A stretch of DNA of 64,000 bases from UBA964 sp031382085 (GCA_031382085.1 JANMYM010000083.1:186001-250000); one strand, 5' to 3'; positions 49,054 to 58,709 are shown, numbered from the stretch's first letter. Notes: generated by a model from the letters alone, not told the origin. Numbers and translations: made by a program.

Positions 49054-50949
49054 ATGCGCCTGGGGTCCTGGCGGGTTTCGTTGGCATTTGTGGCGGTCGC
49101 ATTTTTTGCCGCGGCGCAATTGCGCGCGGCGCAACCAGCCGACGGCCCGCAGAGCGGCCGCGACTATCATTCACTGTCCAATCTCGCGCAGATGCGGGTC
49201 CAGCACCTTGATCTGTATCTCGATGTCGTATTCGCCAAGCAGCGATTGTCCGGCGTGGTCGATCTGAAAGTGGAGCGACTGGATGAAAACGCCCGCGTGC
49301 TGGTGCTGGATACGCGCGATCTTTCCATCCGCAGGATATGGTTGTTAGCAGATGGGCGGCCGCAACAGGTCTTGCCGTTTGCGCTGGGCGAACCGGTCGG
49401 CACCCTCGGCCAGGCGCTGACCATCGAGCTGCCGGCGGAGCACCGCGATCGAAACTTCGCGGTGCGCATCTCCTACCAGACGCGACCGCAAGCGTCCGGC
49501 CTGCAATGGCTGACGCCGGCCCAGACAGCGGGCAAGGCTGAGCCATTTCTGTACACGCAATCGCAGCCTATCCACGCCCGCAGCTGGATCCCGCTGCAGG
49601 ATTCGCCGCAGGTTCGCGTGACCTACAACGCCGAGATTCACACGCCGGCCGGGCTGCGTGCGGTCATGAGTGCCGACAATAGTCCCGAGTTATCCGCCGA
49701 CAATGTGTACCGCTTTGTGATGCCGCAGCGCATCCCGCCCTATTTGTTCGCACTGGCCGTCGGAAAGCTGGAATTTCGCGCCATCGGCGAGCGCACCGGC
49801 GTCTACGCCGAGCCGTCGGTCGTGCAGGCGGCTGCATGGGAATTTGCCGAAACGGAAAACATGGTCAAGGCCTGTGAGAGCCTGTTCGGCCCTTATCGCT
49901 GGGGCCGTTACGACATGCTCATTCTGCCGCCCGCATTCATGTTCGGGGGCATGGAGAATCCACGTTTGTCGTTCATCACGCCGACGGTGCTGGCGGGCGA
50001 CCGCAGTCTGGTGTCGCTGATCGCGCACGAGCTGGCGCATTCCTGGTCGGGCAATCTGGTAACCAATGCGACCTGGCGCGATTTCTGGCTCAACGAAGGC
50101 TTCACCGTATTTCTGGAGCGGCGCATTCTAGATGTGCTGTATGGCGACAAGCGCCGCGAAATGGAAGACACGCTGGGCCTGCAGTCCTTGCAGCGCAGTC
50201 TGCGGACGCTGGAAAAGCCGCTGACAATCCTGGCAGTCGACTTGCGTGGCCGCGATCCGGATGACGGCTTGTCCGACATCCCGTATGAAAAGGGGCGCTT
50301 GTTCCTGGGCTGGCTGCAAGCCAGGGTCGGGCGCGCCGAACTGGACGACTTCCTCAAGGGCTATTTCGATCACTTTGCGTTCCAGAGCATTTCCACGGAA
50401 CAGTTTCGCGATTACCTGCTCGCCAATTTGTTAGCTGCCCGGCCGGGCCTGGTTTCCGGGGCGGAGCTCGATGAGTGGTTGTACGCACCGGGCTTGCCGC
50501 GCAGTGCCGTGCTGCCGTCATCCGACGCCTTCGCCAGGGTCGACGCGGCGCGCAGACAGTGGCTGGCCGGCAAGCTTGCCGCCGCCGCGCTGCCGGTCGC
50601 GGCATGGAGCACGTTTGAGTGGTTGCATTTCCTCAACAACATGCCGGCGAAACCGCCGCTCACGAAGCTGGCCGAGCTGGACGCGGCCTTCAAGCTCACC
50701 GGCCAGCGCAATGCCGAGATTGCGCACAGCTGGCTGTTGAATGCGATTCACGCAGGCTACCAGCCGGCCTATCCAAGGCTCGAGGAATATCTCAGCAGCA
50801 TCGGCCGGCGCAAACTTGTGAAACCTCTCTATGAGGCGCTGATGAAGACCGCCGCCGGCAGTGAGTTCGCGGCGCGAGTCTACGAAATCGCCCGGCCCGG
50901 CTATTATTCGGTGCTGCAGTCCACGCTGGATCCGATCGTTCGCAACTAA
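49054..50949 (+). CDS. M1 family aminopeptidase
   Basis: A 631-residue exported zinc aminopeptidase of the leukotriene A4 hydrolase type. The start is ATG 49054, which follows AGAGAGG and gives signal MRLGSWRVSLAFVAVAFFAAAQLRA; ATG 49033 is an alternative. The exopeptidase loop GGMEN is near residue 300, the zinc site HELAHSW begins at H325, and the third ligand is in WLNEGFTVFLER. The C-terminal region (EWLHFLNNMPAKPPLTKLAELD) is the helical domain usual for this group. It removes N-terminal residues from peptides. It follows the L,D-transpeptidase by 25 bp. Confidence 0.93.
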   Translation: MRLGSWRVSLAFVAVAFFAAAQLRAAQPADGPQSGRDYHSLSNLAQMRVQHLDLYLDVVFAKQRLSGVVDLKVERLDENARVLVLDTRDLSIRRIWLLADGRPQQVLPFALGEPVGTLGQALTIELPAEHRDRNFAVRISYQTRPQASGLQWLTPAQTAGKAEPFLYTQSQPIHARSWIPLQDSPQVRVTYNAEIHTPAGLRAVMSADNSPELSADNVYRFVMPQRIPPYLFALAVGKLEFRAIGERTGVYAEPSVVQAAAWEFAETENMVKACESLFGPYRWGRYDMLILPPAFMFGGMENPRLSFITPTVLAGDRSLVSLIAHELAHSWSGNLVTNATWRDFWLNEGFTVFLERRILDVLYGDKRREMEDTLGLQSLQRSLRTLEKPLTILAVDLRGRDPDDGLSDIPYEKGRLFLGWLQARVGRAELDDFLKGYFDHFAFQSISTEQFRDYLLANLLAARPGLVSGAELDEWLYAPGLPRSAVLPSSDAFARVDAARRQWLAGKLAAAALPVAAWSTFEWLHFLNNMPAKPPLTKLAELDAAFKLTGQRNAEIAHSWLLNAIHAGYQPAYPRLEEYLSSIGRRKLVKPLYEALMKTAAGSEFAARVYEIARPGYYSVLQSTLDPIVRN

Positions 50950-51009
50950 CAGTCCGCGCTGCGCGCTCGCTCGCTGTGCTAACCTTCGCGCAGCGACGAC
51001 AGGTGATCT

Positions 51010-52644
51010 TTGGCTGAGCAAGCCCTCTCCGGAATAACAATTGCCGAGCAAAACGGGCCGGAGCACGCGATTGCGCGTGCCGCCGTGTCCGCGACCGCCT
51101 TTGTCGGCCGCACCCTCAAGGGCCCCGTCAACACACCTGTTAGCATCGCGAGCTTCGCCGACTATCAACGGGTCTTCGGCGGCGTGTGGCAGCCTGCCAC
51201 GCTGTCCTATGCCATCGAGCAGTATTTCGACAATGGCGGACGGCACGCCATCATCGTCCGCGTTGCCAATGGCGGACGGCCGCCGACCATTACGCTGCCC
51301 ACCACCGGTGCGTGCCTCACGTTGCTCGGGCTATGGCCCGGAACGCGCGAGTTTCTGCGCGCGTCCGTCGACTATGACGGCATCGCTGCCCATGAACCGG
51401 ACCGTTTCAATCTCGTGTTGCAACGGACGCGCGCGGCAAATTCCGAACGGGTCGAAGACCAGGAAATTTTTCGCCGCCTGAGCGTCAAGGCGGGCGCCAG
51501 CAGACACGTGGTCGAAGCGCTGACGGAATCGCGCCTGGCGCGGGTGCATGGCGAAGTCCCGGCACAGCGGCCCAACCGCACGCCCGCTGCGGCCAGCGGC
51601 GCGGTCGTGGGTTACGTTAACGCCAACACTGACGGCGATGATGGCCAGCCACTGTCAGACTATGACGTGATCGGCGCAGCGGCGGCGCATTCCGGCTTGT
51701 TCGCGCTGCAGGGGGCGCCGGCATTCGCCATGTTGTGCATTCCACCGTTGACCCGCGATCAGGATGTGGGCCTCAGCACCTGGCTGGTGGCAACGCGTAT
51801 CTGCCGGCTGCGCCACGCGATGCTGCTGGTCGATCCGCCGGCGAGCTGGGCAACTGCGCAGCAGGCCATCGACGGTGCACGCCAGTGGCCGCTGCGCGCC
51901 GACAATGCCGCCATGTATTTCCCACGGTTGTTAGCTTTCGATCGCCTGCGCGGCCGATTCGAGCTGTTCGCCAATTGCGGCGCGGTCGCCGGCATGCTGG
52001 CGCGCGGCGACGAGTCCCTGCCGCTGTGGTCCGCGCAGCGCGACGACCAGCTGGTGCTGCGACCGAACATGCGACCCGGCTGCAATGTCGGCGAGACCGA
52101 CCGGCAGCGCCTGGCACAGTTCTCGATCAATTCGTTCCTCACGGTGCGCGTGGCGCCGGACACCGCCGACACGCTCGGACCGCGCACGCTGGCGGATGGC
52201 AACTCCGGCACCAACGACTGGCGCTACCTGCGGGCGCGGCGCCTGGCGCTGTTCGTGACCGCCAGCATTGAACAAGGCACGCGCTGGACAGTTTTCGAAA
52301 ACAACGATCAGTACACCTGGTTGCGGGTACGCGGACAGGTCGAGGCGTTCCTGGAATTGCTATACCAGGAAGGCGCGTTCCCGCAAGCGGCAGCCGATGA
52401 GGCTTACTTCGTCATTTGCGACGGGCGCCTCAACGACCCCGAGGCGCGGGCCGCCGGAAAATTGCACATCCTGTTCGGGATCGCGGCGTCACGTCCCGGT
52501 GATTACCACGCCTGGTTGCTGACCCACCAGTCGGGGTCGAGTCGCGTTCGTCAAGTCTCGGTCAACCGTTTGGCTACGGCCGGCGTCCGGGTGACGCAGG
52601 AAATCGAGACCGCGCTACTGCGCAGCATCGTCAGCACCGGCTGA
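51010..52644 (+). CDS. Contractile-tail sheath protein, isolated
   Basis: A 544-residue protein of the phage tail sheath family, as in myophage and extracellular contractile injection systems. The N-terminal segment SATAFVGRTLKGPVNTPVSIASFADYQRVFGG and SYAIEQYFDNGGRHAIIVRVANGG are hallmark sheath sequences. The C-terminal domain includes TNDWRYLRARRLALFVTASIEQGTRWTVFENND, VEAFLELLYQEGAF and EAYFVICDGRLND. It starts at TTG 51010 with AGG 8 nt upstream. There is no tube, baseplate, spike, tape-measure or AAA ATPase gene within the window; neighbours are an M1 peptidase and a thioesterase. It has ordinary GC content and three GTTAG/CTAAC words nearby, so it is long resident. Confidence 0.82.
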   Translation: MAEQALSGITIAEQNGPEHAIARAAVSATAFVGRTLKGPVNTPVSIASFADYQRVFGGVWQPATLSYAIEQYFDNGGRHAIIVRVANGGRPPTITLPTTGACLTLLGLWPGTREFLRASVDYDGIAAHEPDRFNLVLQRTRAANSERVEDQEIFRRLSVKAGASRHVVEALTESRLARVHGEVPAQRPNRTPAAASGAVVGYVNANTDGDDGQPLSDYDVIGAAAAHSGLFALQGAPAFAMLCIPPLTRDQDVGLSTWLVATRICRLRHAMLLVDPPASWATAQQAIDGARQWPLRADNAAMYFPRLLAFDRLRGRFELFANCGAVAGMLARGDESLPLWSAQRDDQLVLRPNMRPGCNVGETDRQRLAQFSINSFLTVRVAPDTADTLGPRTLADGNSGTNDWRYLRARRLALFVTASIEQGTRWTVFENNDQYTWLRVRGQVEAFLELLYQEGAFPQAAADEAYFVICDGRLNDPEARAAGKLHILFGIAASRPGDYHAWLLTHQSGSSRVRQVSVNRLATAGVRVTQEIETALLRSIVSTG

Positions 52645-52649
52645 CCCGG

Positions 52650-53183
52650 TCAGTTGCCGGATCGCGGCGACACGTACATGGTGATGACCGCGCGCACCAC
52701 TTCCTGACCCTGATCGTCGGTCACCGCCACCAGCACCGCGATGTTGGCCGGGCCATTCCATTCCTTCGTGGCGAGGCGCGCAACCGCTGTGATGCTGCTG
52801 TCGGCACGCTTGAGATACTCGATGGTCATGCCACGCGGAATCCAGCGGCGCGTTGCCGGAATACTCACCTCGGTCACCATGCCTGCGGCCAGTTCGCACA
52901 AATTTGCCATCGCGATCGCATGCACCGAACCGATATGGTTCAGGACGCTGCGGCGCTTGGCCATGCTGAATCGGGCGATGCCCGGCGACAATTCCAGGAC
53001 GCGCGGCTTGATGGTGGCGAAATAGGGCGCCTTGCGGCATACCATCCTGGCGAACAGCCAACGACCTAACGCCGTGCGCGATGCGCGCCGCCAATGACCG
53101 AGGACAGCGCTGGGCGGCGCTGTTTCCGACAGGGCAGTCCAATCGAGTTGCTGCATGTCGTTAGTGGATTCGCCGGAATTCAT
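52650..53183 (-). CDS. DUF4442 hotdog-fold thioesterase-like protein
   Basis: This 177-residue protein has the hotdog segment VLNHIGSVHAIAMANLCELAAGM, the typical DUF4442/PaaI-like helix, followed by strands RWIPRGMTIEYLKRADSSITAVARL and AVITMYVSPRSGN. It probably hydrolyses or binds an acyl-CoA. The start is ATG 53181-53183; ATG 53154-53156 (MQQLDW) is also possible. Its stop lies 5 bp from that of the sheath gene, with the two genes convergent. Confidence 0.8.
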   Translation of the reverse strand: MNSGESTNDMQQLDWTALSETAPPSAVLGHWRRASRTALGRWLFARMVCRKAPYFATIKPRVLELSPGIARFSMAKRRSVLNHIGSVHAIAMANLCELAAGMVTEVSIPATRRWIPRGMTIEYLKRADSSITAVARLATKEWNGPANIAVLVAVTDDQGQEVVRAVITMYVSPRSGN

Positions 53184-53257
53184 CGTTTGCCTGTCAGGGA
53201 AACCCCGTGGAACTGGGGCCGCGCAATGTAGCCGAGCGACGGGGCGCCCGGCAATTG

Positions 53258-56200
53258 CTATTTGGCGCCGAAACCTCCACCACCCGGCGTCAGGATTTCG
53301 AGCACGTCGCCGACTTGCAATTCCAGCGACGCGCAGGCAGGCAAGGTCTCAATGCGACCGTCCCGGCGATGCAGCCGCGTGATCCCGGCCGCACCATCGC
53401 CGCCGCCGGCCAAACCAAACGGACGTGTTGCGCGCCGGTTCGCCAGCATGGCGCCGCTGAGCGGCGCAAGAAATTGCAGTCGGCGGCAGGCCCCATCGCC
53501 ACCGCTGTGCGCGCCGGCGCCGCCGGAACCGCGCCGAATGGAAAACTCCAGCACGCGCACTGGAAAACGCGCTTCCAGGATTTCCGGATCGGTCAAACGG
53601 GAATTGGTCATGTGTGTTTGCACGGCGCTGCAGCCGTCTGCGTCCGGGCTGGCGCCGGCGCCGCCGGCAATGGTTTCGTAATACTGCAGCCCTGCATCGC
53701 CGAAACTAAGATTGTTCATGGTGCCTTGCGACGCAGCCAAGGAACCTAAAGCGCCATACAACGCATCGACGATGCATTGGGAGGTTTCAACGTTTCCGGC
53801 GACCACCGCTGCGGGCGGTTGCGGGTCTAACAAGCTGGCGGGAGGAATGATGAGTTCCAGCGGCGCCAGGCAACCCTCGTTGAGCGGAATATCGTGCTCG
53901 ATCAGCGTGCGGAACACGTACAGCACCGCTGCTACCACCACCGCGCGCGGCGCATGGAAGTTATGGTCCGCCTGGGCTGAACTGCCGGTGAAGTCGATGC
54001 GCGCGCGGCGTGCTACGGCATCAATGTCGACGCGCACCTGGATAACGGCGCCATTGTCGAGCAGCAAACGGAAGGCGCCGGAGTGCAACCGTCGAATGGC
54101 AAGGCGTACGCATTCCGCTGCGTTGTCCTGTACCGCGCGCATCGCCACGGCCAGCAACGGGCCGCTGTGCCGCCGCGCGGCGCGCTGCAGTTCGCGTGCG
54201 CCGCAGGCGTTTGCCGCGAGCTGCGCATCCAGGTCGGCCAGATTCTGCACCAGATTGCGCGCCGGGTAGGGCGGGGCGGACAGTTGCCGCGTCAGGCCCG
54301 CAGTGTCGCGCTGCCCCCTGGCTAACAATTGGAAGTCCTCGAACAGCGCACCTTCCTCATCGATGCTGCGACTGAAGGCCGGCATCGATCCGGGCGTGAT
54401 GCCGCCGATGTCGGCGTGATGGGCGCGCGAGGCAACAAAAAAATCGGGCGCCCCGCGACCCGGGTGCGCATCGAGGTAGACCGGCGAGACCACCGTCATG
54501 TCGGGCAGGTGTGTACCGCCCGCGTACGGGCTGTTGAGCAGCCAGGCGTCGCCGGTGGCCATGTCGGCACGGTGATTTTCGAGCACTGCCCGGACGCTGG
54601 CGCCCATGGAACCGAGATGCACCGGCATGTGCGGGGCGTTAGCAATCAGACTGCCGGCGGCGTCGAAGACCGCGCATGAGTAATCGAGCCGCTCCTTGAT
54701 GTTGACGGACTGCGCGGTGCGTTGCAGGACCGTACCCATTTCAGTGGCCACGTGCATGAAGAGATTGTTGAAGAGCTCAAGCCGGTCCGGTCCGATCGCG
54801 TCCGGCGCCTGACCCAACGACTGCACCGGCGCTGCGGCGCGCACCTGCGTGGCTAACAAGATCCCGTCTGCGCGCCGTTCAACGCTCCAGCCGGGTTCCA
54901 GAATCAGCGACGTATGCTGGTCCACGATCAGCGCCGGTCCCGCGAGTGGCGCCGTGAGCTGCTGCGCCGCGAAGACTGGCACCGTGGTCCAGGCGTCGAT
55001 CCAGACTTGCGCGTGCGCGGGCAGCTTGAGCGCCGCCGCGGCGTTCGCCGGTACCAGCATCGGTGGCAGCGTAGGCCGGCAGCGAGCCTCGACGCGCACG
55101 CTGTCGATGTGCAACTGTGTCAGCAAGTCCGCAGCTACCGAGTAGCCGAACAATTGCCGCCAGCGCTCACTGAACTCCGCGTGCATGGCGGCCAGCGTCC
55201 CGAAACTGACATCGACCTGCGTTTCGCTGTGGCCGAAGCGCAGTTCCGCAATCACCTGCAGCAGCGACTCGCCCTGATCGAGATTCTGCCGCTGCAATTT
55301 CTGCAGCGCGCGTTGTCGCAAGGCCTGCAGCTGACCGCCCGCGGCGGCCACGCCGGCCGCATCACAGGCCTGGCCACAAGCTTCGCGTTCAACGACCAAC
55401 CAGTCGGCGATACCGATACCGCAGGCCGACAGCACGCTCGCCAGCGGATGCAGCAGCACCTGGCGGATGCCACAGCTCGCGGCTACCGCGCAGGCATGCT
55501 GGCCGGCGGCGCCACCGAATGCGAACAAGGTGAAATCGGCGGCATCGCGGCCGCGCGCGGTGCTGACATGGCGGATCGCATTGGCCATGGACTCAATGCC
55601 AATCTGCAGCGCCGCGCTCGCCAGGGCCTGCGGCGACTCGCCGTTGCGGCACAGTGCGGCCAGCGCCGCCCCGGCAGCCGCGCCGCTGGCGGCTTGCGCG
55701 CCGTCCAAACCGAATTTGCGGGGCAGGAATTCCGCCTGCAGGCGGCCTAACACCAATTGCACGTCGCTCAGCGTTGCCGGGCCGCCCTTGCCGTACGCGG
55801 CAGGGCCCGGGTTTGCGCCTGCAGACTCCGGGCCCACGCACAGCCGGCCATCGCGCCAGCTAACAATAGAACCGCCACCGGCGGCGATGGTATGAATATC
55901 CAGCTGCGGAAACGCCACCGTCGTGCCGGCCAGCTCGCGCTGCCAGGCGCGTGGCAGCTCACCGTCGTAGAGCGAGACATCGGTCGACGTGCCACCCATG
56001 TCGAAACCGATCAGGCGCGGCAGGCCTGCCAGTTCGCCAAGGCGCGCCATGCCGGTGAGGCCGCCTGCCGGTCCCGACAGCAGGCTCGCAAGCGCACGGA
56101 AGCCGTGCGCAGCGACCAGACCGCCCGAGCTCTGCATGAAGTGCAGTTGCGGTTGTCCCGGCAGGCTCGCGACTTCTGTGGTCAGCTTGCGGACATAAAG

Positions 56201-56845
56201 GTCGAGGTGTGGCGCCAGGTAGGCGTTGGTGACCGTGCTCGCGGCGCGCGGCACCCAGCGTGGTTGCGGCCAGATCTCGTGCGCGACGCTGACCTCGGCA
56301 AAACCAATGCTGCGTGCGAGTTCCGCAAGTGCGGTTTCATGTGCGGTGTGCCGCCAGCCATGCAGCAGCGCGATGGCGACGCTGTCGATGCCCATGTTTC
56401 GCAGTTCCTGCAATTGCTGGTTCACGGCCTGCGGGTCGAGTGCTGTCAGCACTTCGCCATCGACTGACAGGCGTTCGTCGATTTCCGCCACGCACTCGTA
56501 CAGCGGCGCGGGGCGACGGATATTGAGCGCGAAGATATCGGGCCGGTGCTGGCCACCAATGACGAGGCCGTCGCCGAAGCCGCGCGTTGTTAGCAAGGCG
56601 ACTCGCGCGCCACGCCGCTCGAGCAGCGCGTTGGTGGTTACCGTGGTGCCGATCTTGAAGGCCGAGATCTCATCGGCGGGACTCGCCGCAAGCCAGGCGC
56701 GGGCGGTTGCGACGGCGGGGTCCTCGCCCTGGTTCGGGGTCTGCGACAGCAGTTTTTCCACGCGCAGCCGCCCGTCAGGCTGCCGCGCGATCACATCCGT
56801 GAACGTGCCGCCCCGATCGATCCAGAATTGCCATCCGCTCGCCAT
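53258..56845 (-). CDS. 5-oxoprolinase/hydantoinase family protein (fused A and B)
   Basis: A 1195-residue cytosolic ATP-dependent enzyme in which the HyuA-like half (1-690) and the HyuB-like half (700-1195) are one chain, as in 5-oxoprolinase. N-terminal blocks are FWIDRGGTFTDVIARQPDG, KIGTTVTTNALLERRG, LIGFDMGGTSTDVSLYDG and GPESAGANPGPAAYGKGGPATLSD. HyuB blocks are LFNNLFMHVATEMGTVLQRTAQSVNIKERLDYSCAVFD and NDPYAGGTHLPD-like (LNSPYAGGTHLPDMTVV). It opens 5-oxoproline or a related lactam/hydantoin ring. The start is ATG 56843-56845 (MASGWQFWIDRGG). The divergent bicupin gene starts 55 bp away. Confidence 0.92.
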   Translation of the reverse strand: MASGWQFWIDRGGTFTDVIARQPDGRLRVEKLLSQTPNQGEDPAVATARAWLAASPADEISAFKIGTTVTTNALLERRGARVALLTTRGFGDGLVIGGQHRPDIFALNIRRPAPLYECVAEIDERLSVDGEVLTALDPQAVNQQLQELRNMGIDSVAIALLHGWRHTAHETALAELARSIGFAEVSVAHEIWPQPRWVPRAASTVTNAYLAPHLDLYVRKLTTEVASLPGQPQLHFMQSSGGLVAAHGFRALASLLSGPAGGLTGMARLGELAGLPRLIGFDMGGTSTDVSLYDGELPRAWQRELAGTTVAFPQLDIHTIAAGGGSIVSWRDGRLCVGPESAGANPGPAAYGKGGPATLSDVQLVLGRLQAEFLPRKFGLDGAQAASGAAAGAALAALCRNGESPQALASAALQIGIESMANAIRHVSTARGRDAADFTLFAFGGAAGQHACAVAASCGIRQVLLHPLASVLSACGIGIADWLVVEREACGQACDAAGVAAAGGQLQALRQRALQKLQRQNLDQGESLLQVIAELRFGHSETQVDVSFGTLAAMHAEFSERWRQLFGYSVAADLLTQLHIDSVRVEARCRPTLPPMLVPANAAAALKLPAHAQVWIDAWTTVPVFAAQQLTAPLAGPALIVDQHTSLILEPGWSVERRADGILLATQVRAAAPVQSLGQAPDAIGPDRLELFNNLFMHVATEMGTVLQRTAQSVNIKERLDYSCAVFDAAGSLIANAPHMPVHLGSMGASVRAVLENHRADMATGDAWLLNSPYAGGTHLPDMTVVSPVYLDAHPGRGAPDFFVASRAHHADIGGITPGSMPAFSRSIDEEGALFEDFQLLARGQRDTAGLTRQLSAPPYPARNLVQNLADLDAQLAANACGARELQRAARRHSGPLLAVAMRAVQDNAAECVRLAIRRLHSGAFRLLLDNGAVIQVRVDIDAVARRARIDFTGSSAQADHNFHAPRAVVVAAVLYVFRTLIEHDIPLNEGCLAPLELIIPPASLLDPQPPAAVVAGNVETSQCIVDALYGALGSLAASQGTMNNLSFGDAGLQYYETIAGGAGASPDADGCSAVQTHMTNSRLTDPEILEARFPVRVLEFSIRRGSGGAGAHSGGDGACRRLQFLAPLSGAMLANRRATRPFGLAGGGDGAAGITRLHRRDGRIETLPACASLELQVGDVLEILTPGGGGFGAK

Positions 56846-56900
56846 GCGGCGCAGCATGCTACACGTGCGTGTTACGCATTGGCAGCCCAAGGAGTTCACC

Positions 56901-57752
56901 ATGCCGAGACCCCACATCGAGTTCCTGCATGCCCAGCAGTTGCCCTGGTTGGCGGCGCCGTTCGCGGGCGCATTGTGGCGCGGGTCCGAGGTCAAAGTGT
57001 TGAGCCGTGATCCTGACTCGGGCGCCTGTTCGGTTATCTGGCGGCTGCCGTCGGTGACCCAGCCGCCGCCGTTCTGCCTCGCCGCGCTTGCGGAGGTGTT
57101 TGTGCTCGAAGGGGCCTTCCGGCTGCACGGCGAGGACTACGGACTTGATTGTTATGCGGTGTTGCCTGCGGGCATGCCGTGGCGGGACCTGCGCAGCGCG
57201 GCAGGAGCGGTACTGTTAGCGTTTTTCGCGCGGGAGCCGGGCGCGGTGCCGGCGGACCAGGGGCCTGGCAGTCACGACGCGGCACTGCATGTCCCGCGCA
57301 TCGACACGCATCGCACCGCGTGGACTTCGCACGACATTGATCCCAGCGTGCAGTTCCTGCGCCTGACGCACAAGGTGTTGCGCAACATACCGGCGACGGG
57401 CGAGCGCACCATTTTACTCGCGACCGGCGCGCAGACTCATCCCGGGGACTGGCACGAAGCGCAGTTGCGGCACGAGTGCGTCGAGGAAATGTACTTGCTG
57501 GGCGGCGACATCATTGGCGAACGCGGCACTATTTATGAGGGCGGTTATTTTTGGCGCCCACCGCGCGTCTGGCACGGGCCTTTTGGATCGCGACGCGGCA
57601 GTCTGTCGATTATTCGTTTCGCCGACGGTCAGCATGCCAATGAGTGGGGCGAGCAACGCCTGCCCTTTTCGCTGACACCCGCGCATGCGCCGGCGCTGCC
57701 GGCCGAAGTTGCCGCGACTGCGCGCAGCGCGTGGGTGCCGCCGCGATTCTAG
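56901..57752 (+). CDS. Bicupin (DUF4437-like) protein
   Basis: A 283-residue protein with two cupin domains. ATG 56901 follows a strong AAGGAG site (56889-56894). Cupin one (about 40-120) contains LAALAEVFVLEGAFRLHGEDYGLDCYAVLPAG. Cupin two (about 170-245) contains HEAQLRHECVEEMYLLGGDIIGERGTIYEGGYFWRPPRVWHGPFGS, with His and Glu residues suited to bind a metal. The reaction is unknown; related cupins are dioxygenases, isomerases or sensors. It is divergent from the 5-oxoprolinase gene and may act on a related cyclic amide. Confidence 0.8.
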   Translation: MPRPHIEFLHAQQLPWLAAPFAGALWRGSEVKVLSRDPDSGACSVIWRLPSVTQPPPFCLAALAEVFVLEGAFRLHGEDYGLDCYAVLPAGMPWRDLRSAAGAVLLAFFAREPGAVPADQGPGSHDAALHVPRIDTHRTAWTSHDIDPSVQFLRLTHKVLRNIPATGERTILLATGAQTHPGDWHEAQLRHECVEEMYLLGGDIIGERGTIYEGGYFWRPPRVWHGPFGSRRGSLSIIRFADGQHANEWGEQRLPFSLTPAHAPALPAEVAATARSAWVPPRF

Positions 57753-57783
57753 CGGATCGCAGACGCGGTAACATGTGCGCGCC

Positions 57784-58335
57784 ATGAATACGCCTGCCAA
57801 CTCACCTGCCGGGACCGTCCAGCGCCATGTCGTTTTCTCACACGGTAAGGACTCGGGTCCCTGGGGTTCGAAGATCACAGCGCTCGCGGAAACCGCGCGC
57901 AGCGAAGGCTATAACGTCGAGTCCGTCGACTACCAGGGCATTGATTCACCGGAAGATCGCATCGCCAAGCTGGCAGATGCCTGCAAGACCCTGCAGGGCG
58001 AGCTGGTGCTGGTCGGTTCGAGCCTGGGTGGTTATGTTTCGTTAGCATCCGCGGCACTGCTGCACGCGCGCGCGTTGTTCCTGATGGCGCCGGCGATCTA
58101 TGTGCCGGGACTCGCGCCGCTGCGCGCCAACGCCTTTGACTGCCCGATCGCCCTGGTGCATGGCTGGCGCGACGAAGTGGTGCCGGTCGAGCACAGCATC
58201 CGCTTCGCTCGCGAGCATGGCGCATCGCTGATCCTGGTGCAGGATGATCACCGCATGCACCGCTCCATCCGCCAGATTCGCCACGCCTTCGAGTATTTTC
58301 TGATCTCGATCGACCTGCCCGAACCGCTGGTGTAG
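57784..58335 (+). CDS. Alpha/beta hydrolase, YqiA-like
   Basis: A 183-residue small hydrolase. HVVFSHGKDSGPWGSK (about 15-30) holds the oxyanion region, LVLVGSSLGGYVSLASA the nucleophile serine, ALVHGWRDEVVPVEHS the acid and QDDHRMHRSI the catalytic histidine. It is of the UPF0227/YqiA-type minimal alpha/beta hydrolases, which act as esterases. TAACAT at 57769-57774 is 9 nt before ATG 57784 and may be the -10. Being single and well separated, it is probably monocistronic. Confidence 0.85.
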   Translation: MNTPANSPAGTVQRHVVFSHGKDSGPWGSKITALAETARSEGYNVESVDYQGIDSPEDRIAKLADACKTLQGELVLVGSSLGGYVSLASAALLHARALFLMAPAIYVPGLAPLRANAFDCPIALVHGWRDEVVPVEHSIRFAREHGASLILVQDDHRMHRSIRQIRHAFEYFLISIDLPEPLV

Positions 58336-58347
58336 CGCAGCGTCACG

Positions 58348-58596
58348 CTAGCTGGCTTGCGGGCAACCGCCAGGATTGACAACCCGCTCTGCCGACGGTG
58401 GGTACTTGGCTAACAAACCGGCTGGCCGCCGCGGCCGCGGCTGCAGGTCGCCACCACAGTTCGGGCAGCGGCCGTGCAGCCGCTCGCGCGCGCAACGGCC
58501 GCAGAAGGTGCATTCGAAACTGCAGATCATGGCGGCGTCTGAATCCGGCGGCAGGTCGGTGGCACAGCATTCGCAGCAGGGTTTGAGTTTCAGCAT
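58348..58596 (-). CDS. DUF1272 zinc-ribbon protein
   Basis: This 82-residue cysteine-rich protein starts at ATG 58594-58596: MLKLKPCCECCATDLPPDSD, then SFECTFCGRCARERLHGRCPNCGGDLQPRP. The CxxC pairs (CCECC, CTFCGRC, CPNC) are spaced to bind one or two zinc ions, and the pattern is that of DUF1272. The C-terminal 30 residues are a basic, Pro-rich tail. The function of the family is unknown. It is divergent from the amidohydrolase gene and converges on the hydrolase at 57784-58335. Confidence 0.85.
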   Translation of the reverse strand: MLKLKPCCECCATDLPPDSDAAMICSFECTFCGRCARERLHGRCPNCGGDLQPRPRRPAGLLAKYPPSAERVVNPGGCPQAS

Positions 58597-58709
58597 GGCC
58601 GCAATCCATAAGGTGTTCGCGTTGACGGGGGGCAATTCTGCTGCTCGGTGCCGCGACTGGCAATAGAACGTGACGGCAATAGAGGGTGCCGGGATGATGC
58701 CGCTGGACT

